Below, one piece after another: positions 8,753-18,728 of a DNA stretch of 64,000 bases. Made by a program: the position numbers and the translations under genes. Every line of letters starts with the position of its first letter. Within the stretch, counting starts at the first letter, position 1. Location: positions 124,001-188,000 of the forward strand of contig JADBJJ010000032.1 in the NCBI GenBank assembly GCA_014874475.1, in the 5' to 3' direction. The stretch is from Chloroflexota bacterium (GTDB lineage: Bacteria; Chloroflexota; Anaerolineae; B4-G1; DUEL01). Below the pieces are notes generated by a model, which worked only from the letters and a program-made list of their open reading frames with translations, made no database searches and was not told the origin of the DNA.

Positions 8753-10260
8753 GGGCCTTTCCCGATCAGACGGTAGATCGGGCCGAAAGGCTGAATCTCA
8801 AAATACTGGCGGATGCCGTCCAGGTCGTAGTACCGGTAAACGTCGGCCAGGAAGAGATGGGAGCGGTCCCGATACTGCCGGATCAGAGAGACCTGGTCGC
8901 CAGCCAACTGGACCAGTTCCACATCTGGACGGGCACCCTCCACGACCTGGAGGTAGCGGACGACGGCCCAGATGCTGTAGTCGGCGAAGAGGACGCTGTT
9001 CGGGGGCAGGACAGCCAGAATAGATTCGCCGAACTCCCGCGCGCCGGTCTCCCGGTGCTTCCAGGGAGAAAGCACATAGGTCAGGTTGTCCCGACCAGGC
9101 AGCGGGCGAAATCCTGGCAGGTTGGAGACGAAGGGGCGAGCCACCACCGGAGCCAGGGCGTAGAGCACGATAGGGAGAACAACAGTCAGCAGAATGGCGG
9201 CTATGATAGCCCCCCTTCGGCTGGTCAGTCGGGGCCAGAGGGCCGAAAAACCGATGGCGACCCAGAGGGAAAAAATGACGTACACTTGCAGATAATAGTG
9301 GAGGTTCCACAAGTATTCTCCACCGGTTCGGGGATCAGCAGCAGCCAGGAGGAACAGAACGGTCCCTAACGCAGCCAAGCCCAGCATCCAGGCTTCGGGG
9401 CTGGCCTGCTGGCCCAGGCGTCGCAACCCTAGCAGGCCGGGAATGAAGGCCATGGGAAACTGGTAGATGAGCAGAGCCAGGCCGACGCCGACGCCCAGGA
9501 GGAGAGCCGACGGTCGGATCGCCACGTATCCCAATCCCCGCAGGAAACTAAGAACGGTGCCCAAAACGCTGCCGGTGGTCCCTGTCTGAGCCAGCAGGAA
9601 GAGGTAATGGGCAACCCCTACCCCCCAGGCCAGGGCGGCCAGGATCAACTCTTTCCTCAGGCCCGGCTCCCTCCAGCGGCGCCAGACCATTATGCCGATG
9701 TACACTAAAAATCCCGCTGCCGCTGTCCCCATCACCAGGTGGTTGAGCAGGCTGAGACCGTAAAGGAAAGCAAATCCCCAGAGATAGCCGCCCCGTCTCT
9801 TCTCCCCCCACAGGAGGAGCAGGTAGATGCAAGCGATGAGGAGGAGGGCATTGAGGGAATAAACTTTGGCCATCACTGCGTAGGTCCAAAAGGTATGGGA
9901 GACCGCCAGCGCGGCAGTTGCCAGGAGGGATGCGGGAGTGGACCGGGTGAGGCGGCGGGCAGTGAAGAAAACCAGCACCAGCGCCCCAGCCGCAAAGACG
10001 GCCGAAGCCAGATTGGCCCGCCAGGCCGGGTTGTGAATCGGTAGTCGGGTAAAGGGATGGGCCAGGACCACCCACAAAGCGTGACCAAAGATCCCTCCTT
10101 CTAACCGGCATAGGTGGGCATCCATCTGAAAACGGGCAAAGTCACCGCCGCCCCAAAGCACATCGGGCGCCAGGGTCGCAATGTAGAGGCCCAATCCGAG
10201 CACAAACACAATTAGGGAGATCAGCGAGTGTAAGCGGACATTGCAACGTATATGACTCAT
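8749..10260 (-). CDS. DUF2723-like membrane protein (putative GT-C glycosyltransferase)
   Basis: 503 residues with about ten TM helices. The N-terminal TM (about 13-30) is followed by an extracytoplasmic loop with LWGGGDFARFQMDAHLCRLEG and a HALWVVLAHPFTRLP segment, comparable to the acidic loop of DUF2723 proteins. AWRANLASAVFAAGALVLVF follows. The C-terminal soluble part has a predicted alpha/beta domain (ARPDVELVQLAG). DUF2723 members include protein O-mannosyltransferase-like enzymes, but this one lacks the usual HPPGYPL loop, so function is inferred only. It is translationally coupled to the GT4 gene downstream and follows another membrane GT by one base. Confidence 0.7.
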   Translation of the reverse strand: MSHIRCNVRLHSLISLIVFVLGLGLYIATLAPDVLWGGGDFARFQMDAHLCRLEGGIFGHALWVVLAHPFTRLPIHNPAWRANLASAVFAAGALVLVFFTARRLTRSTPASLLATAALAVSHTFWTYAVMAKVYSLNALLLIACIYLLLLWGEKRRGGYLWGFAFLYGLSLLNHLVMGTAAAGFLVYIGIMVWRRWREPGLRKELILAALAWGVGVAHYLFLLAQTGTTGSVLGTVLSFLRGLGYVAIRPSALLLGVGVGLALLIYQFPMAFIPGLLGLRRLGQQASPEAWMLGLAALGTVLFLLAAADPRTGGEYLWNLHYYLQVYVIFSLWVAIGFSALWPRLTSRRGAIIAAILLTVVLPIVLYALAPVVARPFVSNLPGFRPLPGRDNLTYVLSPWKHRETGAREFGESILAVLPPNSVLFADYSIWAVVRYLQVVEGARPDVELVQLAGDQVSLIRQYRDRSHLFLADVYRYYDLDGIRQYFEIQPFGPIYRLIGKGP

Positions 10261-10261
10261 T

Positions 10262-11752
10262 CTACTTCCTTTTAATAAAAAGTCCTGAAATCCCCGATGT
10301 TTCCACCGGTTGGTATATCTCTCGGAAACGAAAGTCGTTGACCAGTAAGGTCGTCCCAGTAAAGTTAGTCAGCAATTTGCCATCCCGGCTCACTCCGACA
10401 ATGTTGACTTGAACAAAACGAGGTTGCTGAGCGAGTACGTAATCAACATCCCATTTGCCAAAGGCGTCTCCCCTTCCCCAAAGACCTCCGGGCAGTTGGA
10501 CGGGCTGGTGGGCAATATGGGCATCAGTCAGGCCGACCATATCAACAACCCGTACGTCTAAAGGAAGACGATAGGCGATGAAACCGGCATCCGTCAGAGC
10601 GATCACGTCTCCAGGTCGGGTGTGTTCCAGCAGATACGTGATGAGAGGGGTGTCTTTGGGAATCAGTGACCCTTCTCCTATCCCTTTTAGAAAGCGCTGC
10701 TCCAAGGAGTATCCCAGGAGATACCCGACTTGTCCTACGATCAGAAGGGTTAACCAAACTCTCCGTCCGCGTAGCGGCCAAAGCGCGTTGAGCCGACTTA
10801 ATCCTGCCTGAACAAGCAGGGCGAGGGGGGGAAGTATATGGACAGCAAACCTTTGCATTGGCATCCAATCCCCACCACCGATCACGATGAACAACGCATA
10901 TACGCCTATGTTGAGGGACCAGTAAAGCACCGATGCTGACGGGTTGGGGGCAGACAAAGCAGAAAAAAGGGGAAGCCCCATAAAGAAAAAGCCGCCGAGC
11001 GCTGTCAGGCTCTGGTATATGTAAAAGATGCCCTCCAGAAAAGCCCGAGGGTGCAACCCCAGCGACTTGGCATAGATGGTATTGGGCAGTATCTGGCCGT
11101 AGTACGTCAGACGCCATAAGTGGTACGGAAAGATGACTGCCCCTAATAAGAGCAAACGTGCGAAATCATGGCGTCCAGGACGGGCCTTGATGTGAAATAA
11201 GCGCATAGCGCGAAAGATGATGGCCACCAGAGCGAACAGCAAACCCTCCGGGCGGGTCAGAGAGAGAAGGCCAAATAAGAGGCCGGAAAGGCATCCGCGC
11301 CCCCGGGTTTCCTCCTGGAGGAAGAAATATCCACTGCATAGGAGCAGGAAGGTAAAGAGAGGGGTTTCCAATCCGCCCATTGCCCAAGCCGCAAAGGGTG
11401 CAGAACAGACCAGAAACAGAGGGGCCAGAACAGGCCCTTCAACCTGATGAGACGCCCGCCAAGTCAGAACAAGAGTGAGAAGACTGAACAATATCCCCAA
11501 TCCCTTCGCCGCATAGGTCAAATCCACTCCCAGGCGGGCAAAAGGGGTCAACAAGAGAAGCCAAAGGAAATTGGAATAGCCTTCCACTCGTTCGCCTTGA
11601 TTGTATACGATGCCGTGACCGTGAACTGTCTGTTGAACGTAGCGGAAGGTGATGAAGGCATCGTCCACGATGAAGCCCTTAAAGAGGCTAATATGGAGGA
11701 GTAGGGAACCCAACAATATGCCGACGAGAATCAGGTTGATCTTTCGTGACAT
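10262..11752 (-). CDS. GT-C membrane glycosyltransferase (AftB/GT39-like)
   Basis: 496 residues from the ATG reading MSRKINLIL (an alternative ATG lies six codons upstream). About ten TM helices. The first extracytoplasmic loop carries [19 protein letters not shown] and [15 protein letters not shown], a strongly conserved pattern in arabinofuranosyl- and other lipid-linked sugar transferases (D-D-x-F-I plus EGYSNFLW). The donor is expected to be a polyprenyl-phospho-sugar and the reaction outside the membrane. The stop lies one base from the start of the DUF2723 gene, suggesting one operon. Confidence 0.75.
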   Translation of the reverse strand: MSRKINLILVGILLGSLLLHISLFKGFIVDDAFITFRYVQQTVHGHGIVYNQGERVEGYSNFLWLLLLTPFARLGVDLTYAAKGLGILFSLLTLVLTWRASHQVEGPVLAPLFLVCSAPFAAWAMGGLETPLFTFLLLCSGYFFLQEETRGRGCLSGLLFGLLSLTRPEGLLFALVAIIFRAMRLFHIKARPGRHDFARLLLLGAVIFPYHLWRLTYYGQILPNTIYAKSLGLHPRAFLEGIFYIYQSLTALGGFFFMGLPLFSALSAPNPSASVLYWSLNIGVYALFIVIGGGDWMPMQRFAVHILPPLALLVQAGLSRLNALWPLRGRRVWLTLLIVGQVGYLLGYSLEQRFLKGIGEGSLIPKDTPLITYLLEHTRPGDVIALTDAGFIAYRLPLDVRVVDMVGLTDAHIAHQPVQLPGGLWGRGDAFGKWDVDYVLAQQPRFVQVNIVGVSRDGKLLTNFTGTTLLVNDFRFREIYQPVETSGISGLFIKRK

Positions 11753-11784
11753 GTCCGAATCTCTCTGCAACTTTGGGGAACCAT

Positions 11785-11895
11785 CACCGCGACATCCCTG
11801 ACGACTTCCGGTAAACTGGAAGTGCGGGAGCAGATCATCGGCACCCCGCAGGCCATCGCCTCCAGCACCGGCAGGCCGAAACCATCGCCGCTCAT
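11785..11895 (-). pseudogene. Remnant of a GT4 glycosyltransferase gene
   Basis: The minus strand encodes only the C-terminal signature [20 protein letters not shown] followed by [16 protein letters not shown]. This corresponds to about 36 residues of the donor-binding domain found whole in the GT4 genes at 7616 and 12667. Sequence on both sides is unrelated. The DNA is close to that of the gene at 12667, so the fragment looks like debris of a duplicated GT4 gene removed by deletion, perhaps when the toxin-antitoxin pair arrived. Confidence 0.7.
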
Positions 11896-11905
11896 TTGAA
11901 GGGGC

Positions 11906-12319
11906 CTATACCGGCGGCAGAACCTCAAAGCCTTGTTCGGCGAAATGCCAGTCAAAGGAGAAAGCAGTACGAAGCCCCAGGCGGCGCATCAACTCAAAAC
12001 TGGTGCAATCCACAAGGCTCAAGTCCTGCCGGCGAGCGGCCAGCAACGCGGCGACAGCACTGCGATGGATGTCCGGAACGACCCACTCTACTTGAATCAC
12101 GGGCAAGATATCCTCATAGAACAGGGCAACCGCCTCCATCCCTATCCGTCGCTGAAGCAGGGCAGTGGTCTCCAGTATCACGTAGTTGCTGCTCACCAGC
12201 ACAACATCCTCTGTGAGCCACTGTTTCCAACCCTCCAGCGCCTTTGGATGAAAGAAATCACCGCCATCCATCACCGCAAGCAGTGCAGAGGTATCCACGA
12301 AAAGCCTTTTGCGTCTCAT
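11906..12319 (-). CDS. vapC: PIN-domain toxin (VapC family RNase)
   Basis: 137 residues. PIN-domain features: [14 protein letters not shown] at the N-terminus (first acidic residue of the metal site), [17 protein letters not shown] (second acidic residue), and a C-terminal [17 protein letters not shown] plus [16 protein letters not shown]. Such proteins are Mg-dependent RNases that cleave tRNA or rRNA when released from the antitoxin. The ATG overlaps the antitoxin stop (ATGA, 12316-12319), so translation is coupled. The family assignment is firm; the RNA target is unknown. Confidence 0.88.
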   Translation of the reverse strand: MRRKRLFVDTSALLAVMDGGDFFHPKALEGWKQWLTEDVVLVSSNYVILETTALLQRRIGMEAVALFYEDILPVIQVEWVVPDIHRSAVAALLAARRQDLSLVDCTSFELMRRLGLRTAFSFDWHFAEQGFEVLPPV

Positions 12320-12564
12320 TCCCCGTAAGCCTCTGCCAGATATTCGTCGTGCTTTTCAGCGAGGTCGCCCAACCCACTACGAAAGCGGCCGGCTGCTGCG
12401 ATTGCCCGTCGGCGCCGCTCCTCCTCTGAAACGGCCACGGATGTTTCCAGCAGCCGATCGACCGCCTGGCGGATCAGATCCGCCACAGAGGTGCGCTGAC
12501 GTGCCGCTAACTCCTTCAGAGCGCGATGCTGTGCCTCTTCTAATTGTATCTGCGTACGAATCAT
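12316..12564 (-). CDS. vapB: Ribbon-helix-helix antitoxin of the PIN toxin
   Basis: 82 residues from the ATG preceded by GGAGG (a TTG five codons upstream is less likely). The N-terminus MIRTQIQLEEAQHRALKEL followed by RTSVADLIRQAVDRLL is a typical RHH DNA-binding fold. The C-terminal tail ([19 protein letters not shown]) is acidic and disordered-looking, as expected for the part that blocks the PIN active site. Upstream operators suggest autoregulation. Confidence 0.85.
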   Translation of the reverse strand: MIRTQIQLEEAQHRALKELAARQRTSVADLIRQAVDRLLETSVAVSEEERRRRAIAAAGRFRSGLGDLAEKHDEYLAEAYGE

Positions 12565-12580
12565 CACACCCTCCGCCAAG

Positions 12581-12617
12581 GTTGTAATGATTACAACTTT
12601 GATGTAATGATAACAAA
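12581..12617 (-). promoter_or_regulatory. Twin operator of the toxin-antitoxin operon
   Basis: A perfect inverted repeat GTTGTAAT-G-ATTACAAC (12581-12597) is followed 20 bases on by an imperfect copy (TGTAATGATAACA, 12603-12615; first-copy core TGTAATGATTACA, 12583-12595). Two palindromes two helical turns apart immediately upstream of an RHH antitoxin start are the usual autoregulatory binding arrangement. Confidence 0.7.
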
Positions 12618-12666
12618 AATCATCCGGGTCGTCAAGCGCACCTCGCCCAGGTCGATCCAGACGAAT

Positions 12667-13839
12667 TCACGGGATGTCCAATCCGCGGTACACCGCTAAC
12701 GTCCTCCGGGCCGCCTCCTCCCAGGTAAAGCATCGGGCCCGCGCCAGCCCTCGGGCCCGCAGGGTCGCCCGGAGGGTCTGGTCGGCCAGTATCCGCTCCA
12801 TCGCCGCCGCCAGAGCCCGGATGTCGGTGGGGTCCACCAACAGCGCAGCATCTCCGGCCACTTCGGGGAGGCTGGAAGTGCGGGAGCAGACCACCGGCAC
12901 CCCGCAGGCCATCGCCTCCAGCACCGGCAGGCCGAAACCCTCGTAGAGGGAGGGAAAGACGAAAAGGTCAGCCGCGCTGTAGAGAGCGGGGAGGTCCTCG
13001 TCGGGGACGTAGCCGGTGAAGAGGACCCGCTCCTCCAGGCCCAGTTCCCGCAGGCGGCGAAAAAAGCCCTCGTAGAGCCAGCCCTTTTTGCCCACGACAA
13101 CCAGGCGCAAATCGCAGGTCGCAGGTTGCAGGTCGTCACAAATCGCAGGCTGCAGGGCACAAGTCGCAAGGAGGTGATGGAGGGCTTCCAGAAGGACAGT
13201 GAGGTTTTTGCGCGGTTCGATGGTGCCCAGGTATAGGATGAAGCGCTCCGGCAAGCCGTACTTGGCCCGGATCGCCTGTACCGTCTCCGGATCGACGGGA
13301 CGGAAGCGAGAACTGACCCCTTCGTAAATGACGGTGATTTTCTCCTCGGGGATCCCGTAGAATCTCACTGCATCCCGTTTCGTGCATTCGGAGACGGCAA
13401 TAATCGCATCCGCTGCCCTCAGGAAGCGAGGCATCATCAAGGTGAGAAACCAGCGGTTCAGGGGTTTGTGGGTTTCGGGGTGGAAGAGAAAAATCAGGTC
13501 ATGAAGGGTGAAGACGGTCCGGACAGTGGAAAGGCGCGGGAGCAAATGCTCAGTAGCGTGAAACAACACCACTCCCGCAAAAAATCCGTCCATATTCAGG
13601 CCTAATAGATGGCGAAGCGCAGTGGTCAACCGCCAGCGGTATGCTCCCCAGGGGACGACACGGCGAGGGAGGGCGTCCAGCGGGGGAGGAAGAGGCACAG
13701 GGGGACAACAGTTGTAATGAAACCCACTCCATAAGACGTCCGTATCCAGTTCCATTAACTGGAACATTAATTCCCGGGCATACGATGCCAGCCCTGCTTT
13801 CTGGTGAACGATCGGAGAGAGGTCCAGGCAAATGTTCAT
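12667..13839 (-). CDS. GT4 family glycosyltransferase with a low-complexity insert
   Basis: 390 residues, GT-B fold, paralogue of the gene at 7616. Motifs: KAGLASYARELMF near the N-terminus, VFTLHDLIFLFHP, the donor domain FILYLGTIEPRKNLTVLLEA and [20 protein letters not shown]. Between KNLTVLLEALHHLL and LRLVVVGKKGW lies an unusual stretch (LQPAICDDLQPATCDLR) encoded by near-tandem GCAGGTCGCAGGTTGCAGGT-like DNA at about 13105-13170, which lengthens the protein by roughly 13-15 residues compared with the family norm. It belongs to the surface-glycan cluster. Confidence 0.9.
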   Translation of the reverse strand: MNICLDLSPIVHQKAGLASYARELMFQLMELDTDVLWSGFHYNCCPPVPLPPPLDALPRRVVPWGAYRWRLTTALRHLLGLNMDGFFAGVVLFHATEHLLPRLSTVRTVFTLHDLIFLFHPETHKPLNRWFLTLMMPRFLRAADAIIAVSECTKRDAVRFYGIPEEKITVIYEGVSSRFRPVDPETVQAIRAKYGLPERFILYLGTIEPRKNLTVLLEALHHLLATCALQPAICDDLQPATCDLRLVVVGKKGWLYEGFFRRLRELGLEERVLFTGYVPDEDLPALYSAADLFVFPSLYEGFGLPVLEAMACGVPVVCSRTSSLPEVAGDAALLVDPTDIRALAAAMERILADQTLRATLRARGLARARCFTWEEAARRTLAVYRGLDIP

Positions 13840-13859
13840 TGCGCTTGCCCACCTTACTG

Positions 13860-14669
13860 TTATCTCCGCAGCAGGCGATATAGAGTCAGAAAAACCCGAA
13901 GTGCACCGGTGGCAAATGGTCCATAATGCTTGGCGTAAAATAGAACAAGGCTCCGATAATAGACCTCGCGGGCAAGATTTCGTTGGGGAAGAGAGACCCC
14001 ACCCAGATGGATAACCTCAAAACGAGGATTGTAGACAACACGCCATCCGGCTTTCCGCATTCGCAGACACCAGTCATTGTCTTCAAAGTACAGAAAAAAA
14101 CGTTCGTCCAGCAAGCCAACTTGTTCAACGGCCTCTCGGCGGACCAGCATGCAGGCCCCGGAGACCCAATCCACGTCTATAGGGTGATTCACGTCCCATC
14201 GGTGCATCGGTCCAAGGCCCGTGAGAAACTTCAGACCGCGCCGGATCAGATACCATAACGTCGGATCACCCCCGAACGCAAAGGCCTGAGGACTCCCTTC
14301 GGGCATCAGCAATCTCGGGGAAAGTACCCCCACATCTGGTTGCGTCAACAGGGCCTCCGTCGCGGCTTCTATGGTTTCCGCTGAGGCAATAACATCGCTG
14401 TTCATCAGTACAATCACCTGTCCCGCACCGTGACGCAGACCCAAATTGTTTCCAGCCGCGAATCCCAGATTCCGTTCACTGCGAATCAGTTCCACCCCAG
14501 GAAACTGCTCAGCGATGGCATCGGCCGTACCGTCGGTAGAACCGTTGTCCACGACGATGATCTGCCAACCGAGATCCAGAGCACGCCCGCCAAATGCCGA
14601 GATACACCGGAGCACCAGGTCGCGAGTATTGTAGGTCAGAATGATTATGGAAATAAGCGGCGTCCACAT
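13860..14669 (-). CDS. GT2 family glycosyltransferase (rhamnosyltransferase-like)
   Basis: 269 residues, GT-A fold. ISIIILTYNTRDLVLRCI and IIVVDNGSTDGTADAI form the nucleotide-binding part. SERNLGFAAGNNLGLRHG is typical of the WbbL/rhamnosyltransferase-like branch, and VLMNSDV supplies the metal-binding D-x-D equivalent. FFLYFEDNDWCLRMRKAGW holds the catalytic E-D-x-D-W region. A cytoplasmic enzyme adding a sugar to a lipid-linked glycan. Part of the minus-strand glycan cluster; about 20 bases separate it from the GT4 gene downstream. Confidence 0.9.
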   Translation of the reverse strand: MWTPLISIIILTYNTRDLVLRCISAFGGRALDLGWQIIVVDNGSTDGTADAIAEQFPGVELIRSERNLGFAAGNNLGLRHGAGQVIVLMNSDVIASAETIEAATEALLTQPDVGVLSPRLLMPEGSPQAFAFGGDPTLWYLIRRGLKFLTGLGPMHRWDVNHPIDVDWVSGACMLVRREAVEQVGLLDERFFLYFEDNDWCLRMRKAGWRVVYNPRFEVIHLGGVSLPQRNLAREVYYRSLVLFYAKHYGPFATGALRVFLTLYRLLRR

Positions 14670-14736
14670 TTCTGATCCAAGGGAGTGAACAATGACATGC
14701 CCCCTTAGATAAAGAGGCTCAAACTTTGTAGACGAA

Positions 14737-15864
14737 TCAATTGTCTACCCGCTCCAGGCGCCGATAAAAACCTACTGTCTGCTCAGCAACTCGCTCTTGG
14801 GCATAGAGCGCAGTGGCTCGCTTATGCCCTGCTTCCGTCAGTTGCTCTCGCAGTTCCGGGGAATGAATCAACCTTTGCAGACAGGTGGCCAGCGCCTCCG
14901 CATCCCCCTCCGGGAAAATCAGCCCCGCATCCTCAATGACCTCCGGAATCGCCCCGGAATCCGAACCCACCACCGGCACTTTGCAGGCCATGGCCTCCAC
15001 CACCACCCGCCCGAACTGTTCTTTCCAGACGCGAGTTGTGCGGGAAGGAAGCACGACCACGTCTACCTGCATCAGGACTTCCGGCATCCGTTCGGCCGGT
15101 TGGGGAGGTATCCACCGAACACGCCCTTCCAGTCCCAGTTCCTGGGATCTCCTTTCCAGTGCGGGCCGATGGGGGCCGTCACCAATCAGCCACAGTTCCA
15201 CCTCAGAATCCACGCGGCTCACCGCTTCCAGCAGGGTCTCCAGCCCCTTTTCCGGCACAAAGCGCCCCGCATAGGCGACCCGGAAGCCCGAATGGGAGAG
15301 GTCACGCTCCACAGGCCTGAAGATACGGGTATCCACGCCGATGGGCGGGATGACCTCAGCCAGGCCGCGATATCCCATCGCTTGCAACACCTGGACGGCT
15401 TCCCGATTGGCACAGAGAATTGCGTCGGCTTGGCGCAGAGAGATTTGAGTAGCCAGCCGGACATACCAGCGCTTGGGGCGGTCAACGTTTTGCCAGGTGT
15501 GCAGAACCAGTTTCGCCCGCGGGGCCAACAGCCGTCGGGCCAGGGCCAGTTGCAGCGCGGCCAGGCTATCCGGCTCTTCTTCGGCGTGGATGATGTGGGG
15601 CCGGATGGCCAGGAGGCCAAAGGTCAGGGTGCGATAAAGGGCCCGGTGGGGGTCGTTGGGGCTCCCAATCATCGGGATTCGGAGCACCCGACAGCCCGGC
15701 ACGACCGGATTCACGGCCACCTTCCCATACTCGTCCTGCCAGAAGGCCGGACGGATCAGCCAGAGGGCCAGGTCGGGATGGGTGGCCATCTGTTCCAGTT
15801 TGCGCTCCATCGCCGGAGCGCGGTAGCGGGCGACGTGCAAAACCCGAATCACGCCGGACGACAA
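14737..15864 (-). CDS. GT4 family glycosyltransferase
   Basis: 375 residues, GT-B fold. N-terminal half includes IRPHIIHAEEEPDSLAALQ (early acidic stretch) and KLVLHTWQNVDRP. The donor domain carries VAYAGRFVPEKGLETLLEAV, LIGDGPHRPALE and the signature EQFGRVVVEAMACKVPVVGS. It overlaps the 3' end of the methyltransferase gene by 16 bases, so the two are cotranscribed. Sugar specificity unknown. Confidence 0.9.
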   Translation of the reverse strand: MSSGVIRVLHVARYRAPAMERKLEQMATHPDLALWLIRPAFWQDEYGKVAVNPVVPGCRVLRIPMIGSPNDPHRALYRTLTFGLLAIRPHIIHAEEEPDSLAALQLALARRLLAPRAKLVLHTWQNVDRPKRWYVRLATQISLRQADAILCANREAVQVLQAMGYRGLAEVIPPIGVDTRIFRPVERDLSHSGFRVAYAGRFVPEKGLETLLEAVSRVDSEVELWLIGDGPHRPALERRSQELGLEGRVRWIPPQPAERMPEVLMQVDVVVLPSRTTRVWKEQFGRVVVEAMACKVPVVGSDSGAIPEVIEDAGLIFPEGDAEALATCLQRLIHSPELREQLTEAGHKRATALYAQERVAEQTVGFYRRLERVDN

Positions 15865-16751
15865 GCGATAACCTCCAGGGTGGCAAAGATGTCATCCTGC
15901 GGATAGGCGACTTTCTGCCATGCCCAACCGAAGAGACGGATGGCTCGCCAGAGGGCCAGAGCGACCGGCCACGGACGGGCGCTGCCATCGGCCAGACTCC
16001 GCTCCAAGGGAGCACTGGCCCTCTGTACCCAACGCGGGAGGGGAGGCAATGGAGCCGTCTTCCGGATGTCCACGTCGGCGAAGCCGGCATCTTCTAAGGC
16101 CCGACGCAGCGAGCCGGCAATGAAGAGAACCAGATGAAACGGTGGACGGTAACCAGCCCAACGTTCTGGCATCCGGGTGGCTTGCCAGTGACCGGCATTG
16201 GGAGTGGAAAGCATCAGGATGCCTCCTGGACAAAGTCGTTCCCTGAGCCGCCTGAGTTCAGCGACAGGTTGGGGGAGATGTTCCACGACCTCCCACATTG
16301 TAACCGCATCAAACAGCACAGGCGGTAGGGTATCCAGAGAAGTAGATACCGGCACACTCATCCGCCGGGCGACCTCTGCTGCCTGGCTTTCCGAGACCTC
16401 CACTCCGGCGATTTTCCACCCATCATCACGGGCCAGTTCCAGGAAATATCCATCGGCACAGCCAAAGTCCAACAACCTTCCTCGCTTGGGTAACCGCTCC
16501 GCCAGAGTGCGCAGCCGTCTCCGAAAATGGGGGGCCAGGGCCTTGTGCATCGCGGCGTAATCCCGGTAGCCACCCTCCCCATTTCCGGCAAAGTAGGTGG
16601 GGTCCTGGTAACGGGCCAATATCTCCTCCGCTGCCGGCATCGGATTCAGGTACACGGTCCGACATCCCTGGCAGCGGACATACGTATAGCCCCGTTGGGT
16701 CAACACGGAGACACAGCCGGATGCACCGCATATCGGACAGGTGCTCTTCAC
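15849..16751 (-). CDS. Zn-ribbon class I SAM-dependent methyltransferase
   Basis: 300 residues. The N-terminus has a zinc ribbon: CPICGASGC followed by [16 protein letters not shown] Rossmann methyltransferase domain follows, with motif [16 protein letters not shown], a post-I acidic [11 protein letters not shown] and [13 protein letters not shown]. This architecture (Methyltransf_23 with N-terminal CxxC pairs) is common in polysaccharide clusters, where members methylate sugars or end-cap chains; the substrate here is not known. The start overlaps the stop of the frameshifted glycosyltransferase by four bases. Confidence 0.88.
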   Translation of the reverse strand: MKSTCPICGASGCVSVLTQRGYTYVRCQGCRTVYLNPMPAAEEILARYQDPTYFAGNGEGGYRDYAAMHKALAPHFRRRLRTLAERLPKRGRLLDFGCADGYFLELARDDGWKIAGVEVSESQAAEVARRMSVPVSTSLDTLPPVLFDAVTMWEVVEHLPQPVAELRRLRERLCPGGILMLSTPNAGHWQATRMPERWAGYRPPFHLVLFIAGSLRRALEDAGFADVDIRKTAPLPPLPRWVQRASAPLERSLADGSARPWPVALALWRAIRLFGWAWQKVAYPQDDIFATLEVIACRPA

Positions 16752-17817
16752 AGAAGCAACCTCCGGATCAGGCAGGGGAACGCGGCCCAGGCCCGCTGTA
16801 AAGGGTCAAGCCCTTGGGCTTTTGCCTCATCCAGCAGTATATCCAGCATGTGCAGGTGAATGTAGATTTTCCGCCGGGCAGACCAACGTTCCTCGGGAGC
16901 GGCCGTGCGCATCGGCGCCCGTTGCCGGAAGTTTGGCGCCGTCACAATTTCCAGAAGGCGCGCCATCCGGTGGGGATAAGTATGCTCGGCAAGGGTGCGA
17001 CGTTGTCCGGCCCGGGCAATGGCTTCGCGCTCCTCGCCGTGGGCCAGGTAGTAAGCGATCTTGTCCAGCAGGTCGGCATCGTCCATATACGTGACGATCT
17101 CACGGCCAATGTCAAAGAGTTCGTCCAGGCCGTTCGCTATAGAGTCCGTCAGTACCATTGCCCCGCAGGCTGTCCCTTCAAAGATGCGCATCGTCACATC
17201 GCCAGCGATGCTACAGTTGAAGACAATGCGGGACTGGCTGTAGACTTGCCCAACTTCCTCCGGCATATAGACCCGGTAAAAATCGTTGGTGCGAAAGCGG
17301 TTGGCGATCAACTTGAGCCTACGAGCACGCGCAGTTTTCCGATGGGCCAGAGCGATATTACCCACGAAGCCGACGTCGTAGATACGAGAGAGATGATGGT
17401 CATGGTGGACATCAGGAGCAGCGCCCAGGGGCAGCCAGTAGACCTGGTCGTGGCCCACGGCACGACGGAATTTGTCCAGATAGTCTTTCTGTGCAATAAA
17501 GACGGCGTCAAGAAGCGGGCAGCCTGCAGACGCCAGTGGCCCAGATGAACATCAATGAGATAGCAGGCTGTAGGGATAGGTAGGTTCTCTATGCCGGGCG
17601 GAAAGTAGCGGCCGGCCGGGTCAATCCAGAGATAGAGGTCGGGTTTTTCCGGCAGGGTCGCGAAGAGTTCACCGATAGACACAGTGCCATCGTAGCCAGG
17701 TCGCCCGGCATAGGGAAGGCCAACATAGGTGACTGTGTGTCCCAGACTGCGCAGGGCCCGTTCTAGGTGATAGCCGGCGGCAGTGGGAAACCAGCGATAG
17801 CCCAGGGCGACGTGCAT
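16748..17817 (-). pseudogene. CgeB-like glycosyltransferase broken by a one-base frameshift
   Basis: Two frames make one protein. The N-terminal part (from 17817, [20 protein letters not shown]) reads normally to HWRLQAARF. The continuation [20 protein letters not shown] and the donor domain ([41 protein letters not shown]) lie in another frame down to 16748. The frames change at about 17509-17515, where one base appears to be missing; total length 1,070 bases is one short of a multiple of three. It resembles the CgeB/Glyco_trans_1_2 group. It may be a real mutation or a sequence error. Confidence 0.8.
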
Positions 17818-17819
17818 AT

Positions 17820-18710
17820 TTAGGCCCTCTGGCGGTAACGACGGATCGCATTTATGATCCCTTGTCGGATCACTTTTAAACCATAAGGCAACTGAGTCGG
17901 ATCAGTAGCCACTGCACACAAAAAATAGCGGAAAGCAACGGCTTTTGGTTCGACACGCCAGGCAGTCGCAAATCGGTAAAAAAGGAGCCGGGCCCGAAAA
18001 TGAGAGGGATAAAGGCAGAAACGCTCCCATTCTACTGCGCGTCTACAAGCGATCCGATTTCCAGCATTGATAGACTCCATAAACCTGGTCAAGTTCTTCT
18101 CGTGTACCCGGTAGTAGATGGTGGGTTTATGAACATAAACCATGCGGCATACCAGGCTCAGCCGAACCCATGCCAGCCAATCTTCTCCTGCCGGTTCGGT
18201 CGATTCATCAAAGCCCCCAATTTCTTCTAGGCAGGCACGACGCACCATTACCGTACTGGTCGTAGGACAATAACTTACAGTCTCCCAGCGGAAGTCTTCC
18301 GGGTGGCTTGGCACACCCGATGTGGTAGACTTGACCCCCAGAACCTGGCCAGACCGGTCAATTATGTAGGCATCTGTTGCAACCAGACCCACTTCAGGAC
18401 GGCTATCTAATATGGACGCCTGAAGGCTCAAACGACCAGGCAGAGATACATCATCGGCATCAAGAAAAGCAATGTATTCTCCATTGGCCACTTTAAGTCC
18501 GGCATTCCGGGCAGAAGCAGGGCCGCCGTTCGGTTGTTTTATATAACGAATACGATTTGCAAATAGCGCCGCTACTTCGTCAGTATGATCCGGCGAGCCA
18601 TCGTTAATGACAATAATCTCTTTGGCGGGATAATCTTGTTCTAGCACACTCTGGATTGCTTCGGCCAGAAACTCTGCCTGTTTATAGCATGGAATGATAA
18701 CGCTGATCAT
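17820..18710 (-). CDS. GT2 family glycosyltransferase
   Basis: 296 residues, GT-A fold. [56 protein letters not shown] and [16 protein letters not shown] (D-x-D metal site) are the standard GT2 motifs; [20 protein letters not shown] contains the catalytic ED-W region. It lies two bases upstream of the frameshifted CgeB-like gene and about 20 bases after the FkbM methyltransferase, in the same operon. Confidence 0.92.
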   Translation of the reverse strand: MISVIIPCYKQAEFLAEAIQSVLEQDYPAKEIIVINDGSPDHTDEVAALFANRIRYIKQPNGGPASARNAGLKVANGEYIAFLDADDVSLPGRLSLQASILDSRPEVGLVATDAYIIDRSGQVLGVKSTTSGVPSHPEDFRWETVSYCPTTSTVMVRRACLEEIGGFDESTEPAGEDWLAWVRLSLVCRMVYVHKPTIYYRVHEKNLTRFMESINAGNRIACRRAVEWERFCLYPSHFRARLLFYRFATAWRVEPKAVAFRYFLCAVATDPTQLPYGLKVIRQGIINAIRRYRQRA

Positions 18711-18728
18711 AGCATTCGGCTCCTTACT

